From contig JAUUZA010000011.1 of the NCBI GenBank assembly GCA_030590165.1, forward strand, positions 1 to 18,497: a stretch of 18,497 nucleotides of DNA, given 5' to 3'. Within the stretch, counting starts at the first letter, position 1. Each line of letters starts with the position of its first letter. The translations under genes were made by a program, and so were the position numbers. The notes below the pieces were generated by a model, which did not search any database, was not told where the DNA came from, and saw only the letters and a program-made list of their open reading frames with translations. This DNA comes from Candidatus Altarchaeota archaeon (lineage in GTDB: Archaea; SpSt-1190). Positions 1 to 8,223 of the stretch are shown here, piece by piece.

Positions 1-354
1 GCTATGAATAGATTTGGTTCTTCAAGACCTGCATCTGGAAGTGAACATGTAATTGCCAGTTTATTAAAAAACGGACAACACGGTTTCAAGGTCGCAATCG
101 CAACTCTTTTCACACTCAATATATTTGAGAGAACTGGCCTTGACAATTTTACTTTAATTCATTCAAAAGATTTGAAGAAAAAAATGAAAGAAAAAAAACT
201 TCCAACAACACTTGATGAAATTGATATAACGAGAAAAGAATTTTGTAAAGCAGTTGAAGACGCACCTAAATTAAGGGATAGATGGGGCATCTTAAATGAA
301 ATCCCTCTAAAAAGAGCTGAAATTGAAAATATTATAGACTCAATTGGTATCTAA
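1..354 (+). CDS. Glycerol-1-phosphate dehydrogenase-like protein, C-terminal part
   Basis: The reading frame is open from the first base of the window (codon GCT, then ATG at 4), so this is the 3' part of a gene that starts outside. The fragment begins with the motif SSRPASGSEH, then NGQHG 11 residues later, and has PTTLDE further on. In the glycerol-1-phosphate dehydrogenase/AraM branch of the iron-dependent dehydrogenase fold, the His of GSEH and the His of the following HG motif bind the catalytic zinc. The enzyme makes sn-glycerol-1-phosphate, the archaeal lipid backbone, from dihydroxyacetone phosphate. The gap between the two His residues is shorter than I recall for characterised enzymes (about 16), so this is a shortened or divergent member. 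AraM-like or another dehydroquinate-synthase-fold enzyme is the alternative. It ends 35 bases before the tyrosyl-tRNA synthetase gene. Confidence 0.68.
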   Translation, partial: AMNRFGSSRPASGSEHVIASLLKNGQHGFKVAIATLFTLNIFERTGLDNFTLIHSKDLKKKMKEKKLPTTLDEIDITRKEFCKAVEDAPKLRDRWGILNEIPLKRAEIENIIDSIGI

Positions 355-360
355 AGTAAA

Positions 361-369
361 AAATATAAG
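361..369 (+). promoter_or_regulatory. TATA-like box for tyrosyl-tRNA synthetase
   Basis: AAATATAAG is centred 25 nt before the ATG at 390. No Shine-Dalgarno sequence lies between them, which fits a leaderless transcript starting at or next to the start codon. Confidence 0.55.
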
Positions 370-389
370 CTATTATTTCTATTGTTTTA

Positions 390-1472
390 ATGGATGAAAA
401 AAAGAGATTAGAACTCATTTTACGTGCGCCAACAGAAGAATTCTTAATGGAAGACGAACTCAAAAACAAAATCAAAAAAGGAGAAAAATTGCGTCATTAT
501 ATTGGTTATGAAGTTTCAGGTCTAATTCATTTAGGAAATTGGCTTACTGCATTTAAAATTGCAGATTTGCAAAAGGCAGGAGTTGAAACTGAAGTTTTTA
601 TGGCAGATTTTCATAGTGTAATTAATAATAAACTTGGAGGCGACGCTGAATTTATAAAAAAAGTAGCTCGTGAATACTTTGAAAAAACAATGAAAATTGG
701 AATTAAAGTTGCAGGAGGCGACCCAGATAAAACAAAATTCACTCTTGCATCTGATGTTTACAATCAAGAGTATTGGGCAAGAGTAATCCAAGTTGGAAAA
801 GAAATTAATCTTTCAAGAGTGAAACGAAGTATAAGTATCATGGGACGCGAGGAAGGAAAAAGTATCCCAACAAGTTGGTTAATTTATCCTCTTATGCAAG
901 CGGCAGATATCTTCCACTTGGGTGTGAATATTGCTTCAGCAGGAATGGACCAAAGAAAAATTCATGTTATAGCACGAGAAGTTGGAATGAAAGTAGCTGG
1001 ATACAAACCAATGGCACTTCATAATCATATGTTGCTTGGACTTCATAAACCACCGGTTTGGCCAGTTCCTAAAGACAAGGAAGACCGTTGGGCTTCGTTT
1101 AAAATGAGTAAATCAAAGAAAGGAAGTGCAATCTATGTCAATGATTCTGAAGATGAAATTCGTAAAAAGATTGATTCGGCATTTTGTCCAGATGAAACCG
1201 GTTACAATCCGGTTCTTGATTGGGTAAAACATATAGTATTTGCACCTCAATTAAAAAGTGAATTCAAAATTATTCGTCCTGAAAAATATGGAGGAAATCT
1301 TAATTACAACTCATATGAAAATGTTGAAAACGATTTTATGAGTAAAAAATTACACCCCTCAGATTTAAAACATGGATTAGGTGACTTCATTGTAAAATTA
1401 CTTGAACCCTTCAGAAAAGAATTCAAAAATAGTACCATCATTGAAGAATTAAAAAATCGAGTCACAAGATAA
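390..1472 (+). CDS. tyrS: Tyrosyl-tRNA synthetase (archaeal type)
   Basis: Class I aminoacyl-tRNA synthetase charging tRNA-Tyr in the cytoplasm. At 360 residues it is slightly longer than the roughly 305-residue Methanocaldococcus enzyme it resembles. Visible motifs are the HIGH-type signature HLGN at residues 47-50 in SGLIHLGNW, the KMSKS loop at 238-242, and the tyrosine-pocket region with Y37 (YIGY) and D173 in MQAADIFHLG. GMDQRKIHVIARE matches the conserved GMEQRKIH block. The C-terminal RPEKYGGNLNYNSYEN and LHPSDLK motifs also match archaeal TyrRS. TrpRS is the close alternative, but the Tyr-pocket residues and C-terminal blocks favour TyrRS. The ATG sits about 25 nt after a TATA-like box. 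The 3' end overlaps the convergent permease gene by 11 bp. Confidence 0.93.
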   Translation: MDEKKRLELILRAPTEEFLMEDELKNKIKKGEKLRHYIGYEVSGLIHLGNWLTAFKIADLQKAGVETEVFMADFHSVINNKLGGDAEFIKKVAREYFEKTMKIGIKVAGGDPDKTKFTLASDVYNQEYWARVIQVGKEINLSRVKRSISIMGREEGKSIPTSWLIYPLMQAADIFHLGVNIASAGMDQRKIHVIAREVGMKVAGYKPMALHNHMLLGLHKPPVWPVPKDKEDRWASFKMSKSKKGSAIYVNDSEDEIRKKIDSAFCPDETGYNPVLDWVKHIVFAPQLKSEFKIIRPEKYGGNLNYNSYENVENDFMSKKLHPSDLKHGLGDFIVKLLEPFRKEFKNSTIIEELKNRVTR

Positions 1473-2559
1473 TTTCAAATAATGAAACGCCTAAAATTGT
1501 CATATAAAATAAGGCAGTGACCAAGGCAAATATCTTGGGGGCAGGTAATCTGGTCTTAATTGCTGGAAGAACCTTATAATATGCATAAGATGCGGTTATT
1601 GCAAACATTGGGAGAGTTAATTCTCCAGCCATACCAAGTATGTCTAAAAATCCAAACCCAAAAAATCCTGAAGTCAAAAAGATAATTAGGGGAGGAACAA
1701 CAACAGCCAAAGTCGATTTTACTCTACTCAATCCAAAATCGAATTGATATATGTGACGCGTACTCAACCCTATTCCTAAAAATGAAGTGAATAAAGCTGT
1801 CATAGTAAATAAAGAAATTATTACATTGAAAATACCACCATAATGAAGTGCAAGTCCCTTTGTTCCAAGGTCAGTTGTCCCAAAACCAAGAACTCCAACA
1901 GTAGTAATTGCAAATCCTAAATAAAGAATAAGACAAATTAAAACTGTTAAAGCAAATACTCTTGCGGCCTTACCCTTTGAGAGAAAATTAATTTCAGGTA
2001 GGACATTCAATCCAAAAAGTGCAAATAAAATTGTTCCAGTAAACTTCATAGTATTTCCAACACTGCTTGTTGCAAATTCAAATTGATTAAAATTTATAAT
2101 ATTAATCCCAGATAAAATTATAAGAAAAACAACGAGGGCAAACGCCAAGGGTATTGCAAGTTTTTCAATGGCCATAGTTCCTTTGTGTATTAACCAAGCT
2201 CCAATAACAAAGAGAAAAATTCCCCCATATGCTTCATTAATCCCAAAAAGAGCATTAAGCTGACTCCCAAAACCAATTAAGTAAGCAGAAATTGCTCCAT
2301 ACATTGAAAATATTAGTGTAAAATAAATAAAATATTTCCAACCGGGTCCTAATGATTGAGAAATAAGAGCTGGGATTTGAATCGGTTTTGTTTCCCGTTT
2401 AAGCATATCTGAAAGCATAATTGCGGAAAGAGTCAGAAAAAAAGCAACAATAATACCTATAAAAATTCCAGAAAACCCAACTAATTGTAAGGCTTTTGGC
2501 AAACCAAGGACACCTGCACCTATATTAGTTGAAATAGCTAGTGCTAATGCTCCCCACAT
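1462..2559 (-). CDS. Amino-acid permease, AAAP/HAAAP-like
   Basis: A 365-residue integral membrane protein with about 11 hydrophobic helices and very short loops. The N-terminus carries STNIGAGVLGLPKAL, which matches the TIGAGILGLP signature of TM1 in the amino acid/auxin and hydroxy/aromatic amino acid permease families of the APC superfamily. The unwound glycine-rich segment there forms the substrate and ion site. It presumably imports one or more amino acids by ion symport; substrate cannot be read from sequence. The ATG at 2559 begins almost directly in TM1, and no in-frame upstream start is needed. It is a single-gene unit, divergent from the gene at 2636 and convergent (11-bp overlap) with tyrS. 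Confidence 0.85.
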   Translation of the reverse strand: MWGALALAISTNIGAGVLGLPKALQLVGFSGIFIGIIVAFFLTLSAIMLSDMLKRETKPIQIPALISQSLGPGWKYFIYFTLIFSMYGAISAYLIGFGSQLNALFGINEAYGGIFLFVIGAWLIHKGTMAIEKLAIPLAFALVVFLIILSGINIINFNQFEFATSSVGNTMKFTGTILFALFGLNVLPEINFLSKGKAARVFALTVLICLILYLGFAITTVGVLGFGTTDLGTKGLALHYGGIFNVIISLFTMTALFTSFLGIGLSTRHIYQFDFGLSRVKSTLAVVVPPLIIFLTSGFFGFGFLDILGMAGELTLPMFAITASYAYYKVLPAIKTRLPAPKIFALVTALFYMTILGVSLFEIIL

Positions 2560-2606
2560 AGAAAAGAGTCAAAATATGAATAGATATGTTGTTTGTTGTT
2601 ACTAAT

Positions 2607-2615
2607 CAATTTAAA
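2607..2615 (+). promoter_or_regulatory. TATA-like box for the degenerate-paralogue/peptidase pair
   Basis: CAATTTAAA is centred 25 nt before the ATG at 2636, with no Shine-Dalgarno motif between. This is the same leaderless arrangement as for other first genes here. Confidence 0.45.
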
Positions 2616-2635
2616 CTCTACCAACACATAATAAA

Positions 2636-3259
2636 ATGTCATTTGACCTGAAACAAATTCCAGCTTATACAATTGAAGAACCCTTCAATCGGCTTAGTGA
2701 AGCCTTTGATGATGTTTCACGAAGAGACATAATTGAAAAACTTGAAAAATTCAATAATTTTAAAATTAAAAAAACAAGAGAAGAAGACCCTCCCATTATA
2801 GAATATAATTCTGAAACTAATATTATGACTCTTTCTGATGACTTAGTTCCTGAAACTGACTTCACTTTAAAAAATGTTTTCAAACAATTTTTCAAAATAA
2901 GTCAACCACTAAAATATGTTTTACAGGATAATAGTATTTCATCAACAGAAAGAAGTAGTTTATATTCAGAAATGCTTGAAGTTGTTTTAAAATTATACCA
3001 AGAAAGTGCAAAAATCATTATGAAAAATGAAAATAAAAAAGAGTATAAACTTCTTACTACGGCATATGGTTTTTTGATGAGTTGTTATTTTGACCAAAGA
3101 GAAGTGGGAGATAAAACTAATCCTAATGAAATTGAAAAAATTGCATTTGAAATAACATGCGGAACTATGAGATTAAACCAAACCAAAATTAAAAATAAAT
3201 TATTTGATGAAATATTAGCTTCTTATGTTGTGGAAAATAAAAAGCAGGTAATTAAATGA
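2636..3259 (+). CDS. Unknown protein, apparently a metal-site-degenerate paralogue of the downstream metallopeptidase
   Basis: I recognise no named family in this 207-residue soluble protein. By eye it resembles the product of the next gene at two places. The N-terminus (IPAYTIEEPFNRL, then DIIEKL) parallels FPEITLSSPFEKL, then EIIPYL. Residues 119-145 (KLYQESAK ... TTAYG) parallel VLCHEGAH ... PTAYG. If the alignment is right, the zinc-binding HExxH of the neighbour is replaced by QESAK at 122-126 and the EEG third-ligand motif is missing, so this copy could not bind zinc in the same way. It would then be an inactive partner, regulator or substrate-binding subunit; that is inference. The last four bases (ATGA) are the start of the peptidase gene, so the two are translationally coupled. 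The alternative is an unrelated helical protein with chance similarity. Confidence 0.72.
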   Translation: MSFDLKQIPAYTIEEPFNRLSEAFDDVSRRDIIEKLEKFNNFKIKKTREEDPPIIEYNSETNIMTLSDDLVPETDFTLKNVFKQFFKISQPLKYVLQDNSISSTERSSLYSEMLEVVLKLYQESAKIIMKNENKKEYKLLTTAYGFLMSCYFDQREVGDKTNPNEIEKIAFEITCGTMRLNQTKIKNKLFDEILASYVVENKKQVIK

Positions 3260-3987
3260 TAGCCTTTCCCGAAATAACTTTGAGTTCACCTTTTGAAAAA
3301 TTAGAAAAAGTTTATTCAAAAATGGGAGAGAAAGAAATAATTCCTTATTTAATTTATTTCACTAAAGTTAAAACTTCAAATAAACTTGGAGAAGATCAAG
3401 GACAATTTAAATTTGAAATTAAAAAATTCTTTAATAAAATCAAGAATAAGAGTGAAATCACAATTAATTCAAATCTTTTAAATAGAAAGGGAACTTTAGG
3501 AAAGGTCTTAACTCCACTTTATCACAATTATAATTCAAATAGTTTAAACCGAAATGGAAATTTAGGAAATATCTTGACTCTACTTTATCAAAATTATAAT
3601 TCAAGTTTATCATTTGAAAATCTTATTGAAATAAATAAATATTTAGAACTTTTTAATGTACTTTGTCACGAAGGTGCCCATGCAGCCGTTGCATATACTG
3701 ATGGCAGTTATAGAAGGATTGAAGAAGGATTACCCACGGCATACGGACAATTAAGTGTTTATCGCTTATTAAACGAAGGTGACGAAACTTCTTCTATTGA
3801 AACAACTAAGAACGCTTTAGAAAAAAGTCTTAATTCTCAAACTATTCCTGATGAGCGTAAAAAAATATATGTAGCCCCTGCACTAAATATAATAAAATTT
3901 GTGAAAAATACAAAAAACGCATCAGTAGAAGATATAATCGCAGACAAAATTTCACTCGAATATGTTTATTCACAATTTAATGACTGA
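3256..3987 (+). CDS. Putative zinc metallopeptidase (HEGAH motif)
   Basis: The 243-residue product contains HEGAH at residues 138-142, a perfect HExxH, followed by EEG at 156-158 in RRIEEGLPTAYG. HExxH plus a downstream glutamate is the gluzincin arrangement, with two His and one Glu binding zinc and the motif Glu activating water. The HEGAH-to-EEG pattern resembles peptidase-MA-type proteins. No signal peptide or membrane helix is visible, so it is probably cytoplasmic. Residues 71-114 hold a 22-residue unit repeated twice in tandem (see repeat entry), just before the catalytic helix. It is coupled to the previous gene by an ATGA overlap, with a weak AGGT motif upstream of the start. Its 3' end overlaps the convergent acyl-CoA synthetase gene by 18 bp. 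Substrate is unknown; a non-peptidase zincin is possible. Confidence 0.72.
   Translation: MIAFPEITLSSPFEKLEKVYSKMGEKEIIPYLIYFTKVKTSNKLGEDQGQFKFEIKKFFNKIKNKSEITINSNLLNRKGTLGKVLTPLYHNYNSNSLNRNGNLGNILTLLYQNYNSSLSFENLIEINKYLELFNVLCHEGAHAAVAYTDGSYRRIEEGLPTAYGQLSVYRLLNEGDETSSIETTKNALEKSLNSQTIPDERKKIYVAPALNIIKFVKNTKNASVEDIIADKISLEYVYSQFND
3466..3597 (+). repeat. In-frame 66-bp tandem repeat within the metallopeptidase gene
   Basis: Two adjacent 66-bp copies (3466-3531 and 3532-3597) are followed by the first bases of a third. Each encodes a 22-residue unit of the form S-N-x-LNR-x-G-x-LG-x-(V/I)LT-x-LY-x-NYN. The copies have diverged at both DNA and protein level but keep the frame exactly. Confidence 0.85.
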
Positions 3988-5286
3988 TAAAATTTTTGAT
4001 GCCCTATTAGGAGAAGCAACAATTGGAACTCCTTTTATTTGTTCATTCACTTTACTCGCATAAAATCCAGGTGGTGAAACTACAATAATTGGTTTCTTTC
4101 CTTTTTTAAATTTGTCAATAACTTTTACAATTCCTTCAGTAAGTTTCGGGAGTTGAAGTAAGAGAATTATAATAATTGCATCAACTTCAGATTCTTTCAT
4201 TAAAGCTGAAATTGCCTCGTCAAACATCTCAGGAGTTGCATCCCCAGTTAAATCAATAGGATTAGAAACTGAAACTCGTTTTGGAAATTTTGAAATAAGA
4301 TTCTTCTGAAGATTATCTGAAAGTGTTGAGAGTTCAATACCATATTTTTCTAAAGTATCACTTGCCATAACACCAAATCCACCACCACAAGTAACTATTC
4401 CTGCTTTTTTCACTTTAGTTTTCCAAATACTTCTAAGTTTTAAAACTTGTAAAAAATCTTCCATATTAGTTACTATCTCCCACTCAAGTTGTTTAACAAC
4501 ACCTTTGAAAACTTTAAAATTTCCAGCCATCGCCCCAGTATGACTCTTTGCAGCTTTTATTCCCTGCGTCGTTATTCCTGCTTTAAACACAATTACTGGT
4601 TTTTTTCCTCTCTTAGCAACTTCAATTAATTTTCTTCCGTCCTTTAATCCTTCAACATAAAATCCAATTACTTCAGTTTCAGGGTCATTCATAAAATAAT
4701 CTAAAATTTCATAATCACTAATTAGAAGTTGATTTCCATAACTCGCTATTTTTGAAATTCCAAGACCTATATTTCCTGCCCAATCTAAAATACTAGCAAC
4801 AGTTGCCCCACTTTGACTTAAAATACTCACCCTGCCTTTTGGAGGCATTCTCACTCGTGATAAGGGTAAAAAGGTAGCATTCAAATCATTTTTTGTATTT
4901 AGAACTCCAAGACAATTTGGTCCCCAAATCTCAATCCCAAATTTATCTGAAATTTTTTTTAATTCATTATCTAAATCTTCACGATTTGATTCACCAAATC
5001 CCCCAGATAAAATTACTGCACCTTTCAATTTGTGGGCCACTTCCTTCAAAGTTTTTACAACTGCTTCAGCAGGAATTACAAAAATTCCTAAATCAACTTC
5101 AGGAAGATTCTTTAAACTGAAAATTTTATGTCCATTAATTTCTTTTGCATTTGGATTCACCCCATAAATTTTTCCTGGAAAATCACTATTCATTAAATTT
5201 TCAAAAACTGTTCGCCCCGGTTTTTCTAATTTTCGGCTCACACCAAAAACTGCAACCGACTTCGGATTAAAAAACACTTTGAGCAT
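3970..5286 (-). CDS. ADP-forming acetyl/acyl-CoA synthetase, alpha subunit
   Basis: This 438-residue protein matches the alpha subunit of archaeal NDP-forming acyl-CoA synthetase. The enzyme converts acetyl-CoA (or another acyl-CoA), ADP and phosphate to the free acid, CoA and ATP. An N-terminal CoA-binding Rossmann domain (FNPKSVAVFGVSRK, about residues 6-130) is followed by succinyl-CoA-ligase-like domains with SILSQSGA. The phospho-accepting catalytic histidine is H249 in KSHTGAMAG. The length is near the roughly 460 residues of separately encoded alpha subunits, so it is not the alpha-beta fusion. No beta subunit (ATP-grasp) is in the window; it must be encoded elsewhere for activity. The ATG at 5286 is preceded by its own TATA box. 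The 3' end overlaps the metallopeptidase gene by 18 bp, convergently. Confidence 0.9.
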   Translation of the reverse strand: MLKVFFNPKSVAVFGVSRKLEKPGRTVFENLMNSDFPGKIYGVNPNAKEINGHKIFSLKNLPEVDLGIFVIPAEAVVKTLKEVAHKLKGAVILSGGFGESNREDLDNELKKISDKFGIEIWGPNCLGVLNTKNDLNATFLPLSRVRMPPKGRVSILSQSGATVASILDWAGNIGLGISKIASYGNQLLISDYEILDYFMNDPETEVIGFYVEGLKDGRKLIEVAKRGKKPVIVFKAGITTQGIKAAKSHTGAMAGNFKVFKGVVKQLEWEIVTNMEDFLQVLKLRSIWKTKVKKAGIVTCGGGFGVMASDTLEKYGIELSTLSDNLQKNLISKFPKRVSVSNPIDLTGDATPEMFDEAISALMKESEVDAIIIILLLQLPKLTEGIVKVIDKFKKGKKPIIVVSPPGFYASKVNEQIKGVPIVASPNRASKILSVIKL

Positions 5287-5305
5287 ACTCTAATCTAATA
5301 GCTAG

Positions 5306-5316
5306 ATATATATTTA
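5306..5316 (-). promoter_or_regulatory. TATA box for the acyl-CoA synthetase gene
   Basis: Read on the minus strand, AATAAATATATATC is centred about 26 nt before the ATG at 5286. It is the most canonical TATA element in the window and again implies a leaderless transcript. Confidence 0.6.
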
Positions 5317-5327
5317 TTTGGCATCAC

Positions 5328-7538
5328 TCATCTGAAATAACCACTATCTTCCTTTGGAACTCGTGTTCTAAATGTTTTTCGTAAACTTTTGTAAACCTCA
5401 ATTACTTTCTTACTCAAACTTGGGCCAACTTTTTCAATAGCTTTTTCAAAATCTTCTTGCGTTACTTTTTCTCTATCTTCACGCATTACAAACATTGCAG
5501 CCTCTCGACATACTGCCTCAAGGTCAGCACCACTAAAGTTTTCAGTTTTCTCTGCAATCTTAATCAAGTCAACTTTATCAACTGGCATTGAACGAGTATG
5601 AAGTTCTAAAATCTTTTTTCTTGTTATTTCATCTGGTGAAGAAACATAAACAAATCTATCTATTCTCCCTGGTCTAAGAAGAGCTGAATCAATTAAATCA
5701 GGACGATTAGTTGCAGCAACAAATACCACACCTTCCCTCTTTTCAATTCCATCTAATTCAGTAAGAATTTGGTTCACCACTCTTTCAGTTGCTTTATTTG
5801 AATCACTCCCTCTTATTGGTGCAATTGCATCTATTTCATCAAAGAAAACAATGCAAGGTGAAAGCTGTCTTGCCTTCTTGAAAATTCTTCTTATAGCTTT
5901 CTCACTTTCCCCCATCCACTTACTCAAAACCTCAGGTCCCTTTACAGATATAAAATTAGCATTAGCTTCATTAGCAGCTGCCTTAACCATTAAAGTTTTC
6001 CCACATCCGGGTGGGCCATAAAGAAGTATTCCTCTCGGTGGTTTAATCCCAAGTTTAATGAATTTTTCTGGTTCTGTTAATGGAAGCTCAATACTCTCTT
6101 GAATCTCTTGTTTAACATCATCAAGACCCCCAATATCATCCCACTTAACTTTTGGAATTTCAACCAAAACTTCTCTTAAAGCACTCGGCTCAACTTCTTT
6201 TAATGCCTCAATAAAATCTTGTTTTGTTACCTTTAGTTTTGTTAAAATTTCTGTTGGGATTTCTTCATCCAAATCAATCTTCGGTAAAATTTTTCTAATT
6301 GCAATTAATGCTGCTTCCTTCACAAATCCAGCTAAGTCAGCCCCAGTAAAACCAGGTGTAAGGTCTGCAATTTTATCTAGGTCAACCTCTTCCATTGGCA
6401 TACCCTTAGTGTGAATTTGTAAAACTTCTTTTCTTCCGGCTCTTGAAGGTACCCCTATAGAAATTTCCCTATCAAATCTCCCAGGTCTTCTCAATGCCGA
6501 ATCGAGTGAATCAGGACGATTAGTTGCAGCAATTACTGCTACTTGACCTCTTTCCTTTAGACCATCCATCAATGTCAAAAGTTGAGCCACTATCCTCCCT
6601 TCAATCCCATAAACATCATCACGCTTACTAGCAATAGCATCTATTTCATCAATGAAAATGATTGCAGGGGCATTTTTTTGTGCATTATCAAAAAGCCGTC
6701 TAAGTTTTTCTTCAGCATCTCCAGCAAATTTTCCTACAATTTCAGGTCCATTAATACTCCTAAAATATGCATGAGTTTCATTTGCAACTGCCTTTGCCAA
6801 CATAGTTTTTCCACAACCGGGTGGGCCATGCATTAAAACTCCTTTCGGCGGTTGCATACCTAATTGAGAAAAAATTTCAGGATGTTTCAAAGGTAATTCA
6901 ACAATTTCCCTAATTTTTTTAATAGTATCTCCCATTCCACCTATATCTTCATATGTTATGAAGGACCTTCTAACAACTTTTTCCTCGGGTTTTTTCAAAA
7001 TTATTGAGGTACTCTCAGTAATTATTACTCCGTCCTTCGGCTCAATTTCTTTTACTATGAATTTAATTTGTGGACCAAATAAAGGCAACATAATTTCAAT
7101 TTCAGTTTTATAGTCCTTTCGTACCCCACGTGGTAAAGACATTAAAACAATTAAATCTCCCTTCGTCAAGACTCTGTCTTTTAGAACCTGTGCTATTGCT
7201 CTGGGTTCAAGAGTCGGAAATTTTAATTTTCCAACAGGAGCAATAACAAGTTTTCTTAGTGGAACAACTGGTGCAGGACTAATCTTCACACGTTCACCAA
7301 CTATGGCACCAGAATTAGCACGCATCAAACCATCCATCCTAATAATACCAAGACCTATGTCAACAGGATAAGCCGTATCAACAACAGCAAAAGTTTTTTT
7401 CGCACCCCTAATCATAACAGGGTCACCAATAGAAACTCCAATTTCTTTCATACTTCTTGAATCTAATCTAATAAGACCTCGACCAACATCAGTTTTATTG
7501 GTTGGAGGTATTCCTGCAACTCTAAGTTCAATTTCCAC
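5328..7538 (-). CDS. CDC48/VAT-type AAA+ ATPase
   Basis: A 736-residue archaeal Cdc48/p97/VAT homologue, a hexameric unfoldase that threads proteins through its pore and can feed the proteasome. Domain order: double-psi-barrel N domain (about 1-90) plus its second lobe (to about 185), then D1 and D2 AAA modules. Both ATPase sites look intact: Walker A GPPGCGKT at 238-245 and 508-515, Walker B IIFIDEID at 293-300 and IVFFDEID at 563-570, with RRPGRFDR and LRPGRIDR second-region/arginine-finger motifs. The C-terminus ends GYFR, which only partly resembles the hydrophobic-Tyr-X proteasome-docking tail. Translation starts at GTG (7536-7538); the N-domain motif [18 protein letters not shown] follows at once, so no upstream start is needed. 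It lies just downstream of the TBP gene but has its own TATA box. Confidence 0.96.
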   Translation of the reverse strand: MEIELRVAGIPPTNKTDVGRGLIRLDSRSMKEIGVSIGDPVMIRGAKKTFAVVDTAYPVDIGLGIIRMDGLMRANSGAIVGERVKISPAPVVPLRKLVIAPVGKLKFPTLEPRAIAQVLKDRVLTKGDLIVLMSLPRGVRKDYKTEIEIMLPLFGPQIKFIVKEIEPKDGVIITESTSIILKKPEEKVVRRSFITYEDIGGMGDTIKKIREIVELPLKHPEIFSQLGMQPPKGVLMHGPPGCGKTMLAKAVANETHAYFRSINGPEIVGKFAGDAEEKLRRLFDNAQKNAPAIIFIDEIDAIASKRDDVYGIEGRIVAQLLTLMDGLKERGQVAVIAATNRPDSLDSALRRPGRFDREISIGVPSRAGRKEVLQIHTKGMPMEEVDLDKIADLTPGFTGADLAGFVKEAALIAIRKILPKIDLDEEIPTEILTKLKVTKQDFIEALKEVEPSALREVLVEIPKVKWDDIGGLDDVKQEIQESIELPLTEPEKFIKLGIKPPRGILLYGPPGCGKTLMVKAAANEANANFISVKGPEVLSKWMGESEKAIRRIFKKARQLSPCIVFFDEIDAIAPIRGSDSNKATERVVNQILTELDGIEKREGVVFVAATNRPDLIDSALLRPGRIDRFVYVSSPDEITRKKILELHTRSMPVDKVDLIKIAEKTENFSGADLEAVCREAAMFVMREDREKVTQEDFEKAIEKVGPSLSKKVIEVYKSLRKTFRTRVPKEDSGYFR

Positions 7539-7559
7539 AGAAAAACTTAAGTGCCAAGT

Positions 7560-7568
7560 AAATAAATC
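7560..7568 (-). promoter_or_regulatory. TATA-like box for CDC48
   Basis: On the minus strand, GATTTATTTA is centred about 26 nt before the GTG start at 7538. This supports both that start codon and a leaderless transcript. Confidence 0.5.
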
Positions 7569-7587
7569 TTAGTCTTTATTTTAAAAA

Positions 7588-8193
7588 TTATTTCTTACTT
7601 TTCTTATCTTTATCCTTATCAATACGGATTCCTCTAATCGCTCCACTAGTGTTAATAGCTTCACAGAGTTTTCCAATCGCACGATCAACATCTTTAAGGC
7701 GTTTCAAGCCAACTAGGACACATCTTCCACTTGAAAACACTAAGAATGTAGCAGGTGGGTCATAAATTTTGAAGGTCAATCCAGGGAAAAGTTCAGGAGA
7801 ATAATAACTGTCATATATTTCATGAACAAAATGTTCCAAATTAACCTCAACATGCAAGTCTAAACTAAGAACTAAATTCTGAATCTCGACATCAACCTTT
7901 TCAATTTTCAAATTTAATTTTTCTTTAACTTCAATTTTAAACTTTTGAATGGCTGCGTCTAATTGATCAAAACTCTTAACACCAGCCAAAACTGATTTTC
8001 CATTGCGGAAAAGTAGGAAGGTGTAACCTTCACGTTTTCTATAAATTGCGCCAGGAAAAGTTCCAGGGTCATAATCAGCACCTAAAATTCTTGCAACTTC
8101 TGGAAGCTTAAATTCAACATAAAAATTCAGACTTGCAACTAAATTTTGAACCTCTCTATCTGTCTTTTCTACACTAACTTTAACATCTGACAC
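7588..8193 (-). CDS. tbp: TATA-box-binding protein
   Basis: General archaeal transcription initiation factor that binds and bends the TATA box. Its 201 residues contain the two imperfect direct repeats of the saddle fold (about 13-97 and 104-187), each with an NLV, an FPG and an LxF(R/S)(N/S)G block. The four DNA-intercalating phenylalanines are F46, F62, F136 and F153. Instead of the acidic tail of many euryarchaeal TBPs, the C-terminus is lysine-rich (IDKDKDKKSKK). The start is GTG at 8193, 26 nt downstream of a TATA-like box, so TBP itself appears to be made from a leaderless message and may autoregulate; that last point is inference. The gene sits between dph2 and CDC48 on the same strand. 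Confidence 0.95.
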   Translation of the reverse strand: MSDVKVSVEKTDREVQNLVASLNFYVEFKLPEVARILGADYDPGTFPGAIYRKREGYTFLLFRNGKSVLAGVKSFDQLDAAIQKFKIEVKEKLNLKIEKVDVEIQNLVLSLDLHVEVNLEHFVHEIYDSYYSPELFPGLTFKIYDPPATFLVFSSGRCVLVGLKRLKDVDRAIGKLCEAINTSGAIRGIRIDKDKDKKSKK

Positions 8194-8214
8194 TTAATGA
8201 TTGAGAATTTAGGC

Positions 8215-8223
8215 TATTTAAAG
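8215..8223 (-). promoter_or_regulatory. TATA-like box for tbp
   Basis: CTTTAAATA on the minus strand is centred about 26 nt before the GTG start at 8193. It is wedged directly after the dph2 stop codon (8224-8226). Confidence 0.5.

Noticed and set aside
3466-3597. CRISPR-like repeat
   Set aside because: Only two contiguous units without spacers, in frame within a protein gene; it is a coding tandem duplication.
6582-6836. 84-codon frame antisense to the CDC48 D1 domain
   Set aside because: It is a shadow of a highly conserved coding region on the other strand, with no promoter or family match.
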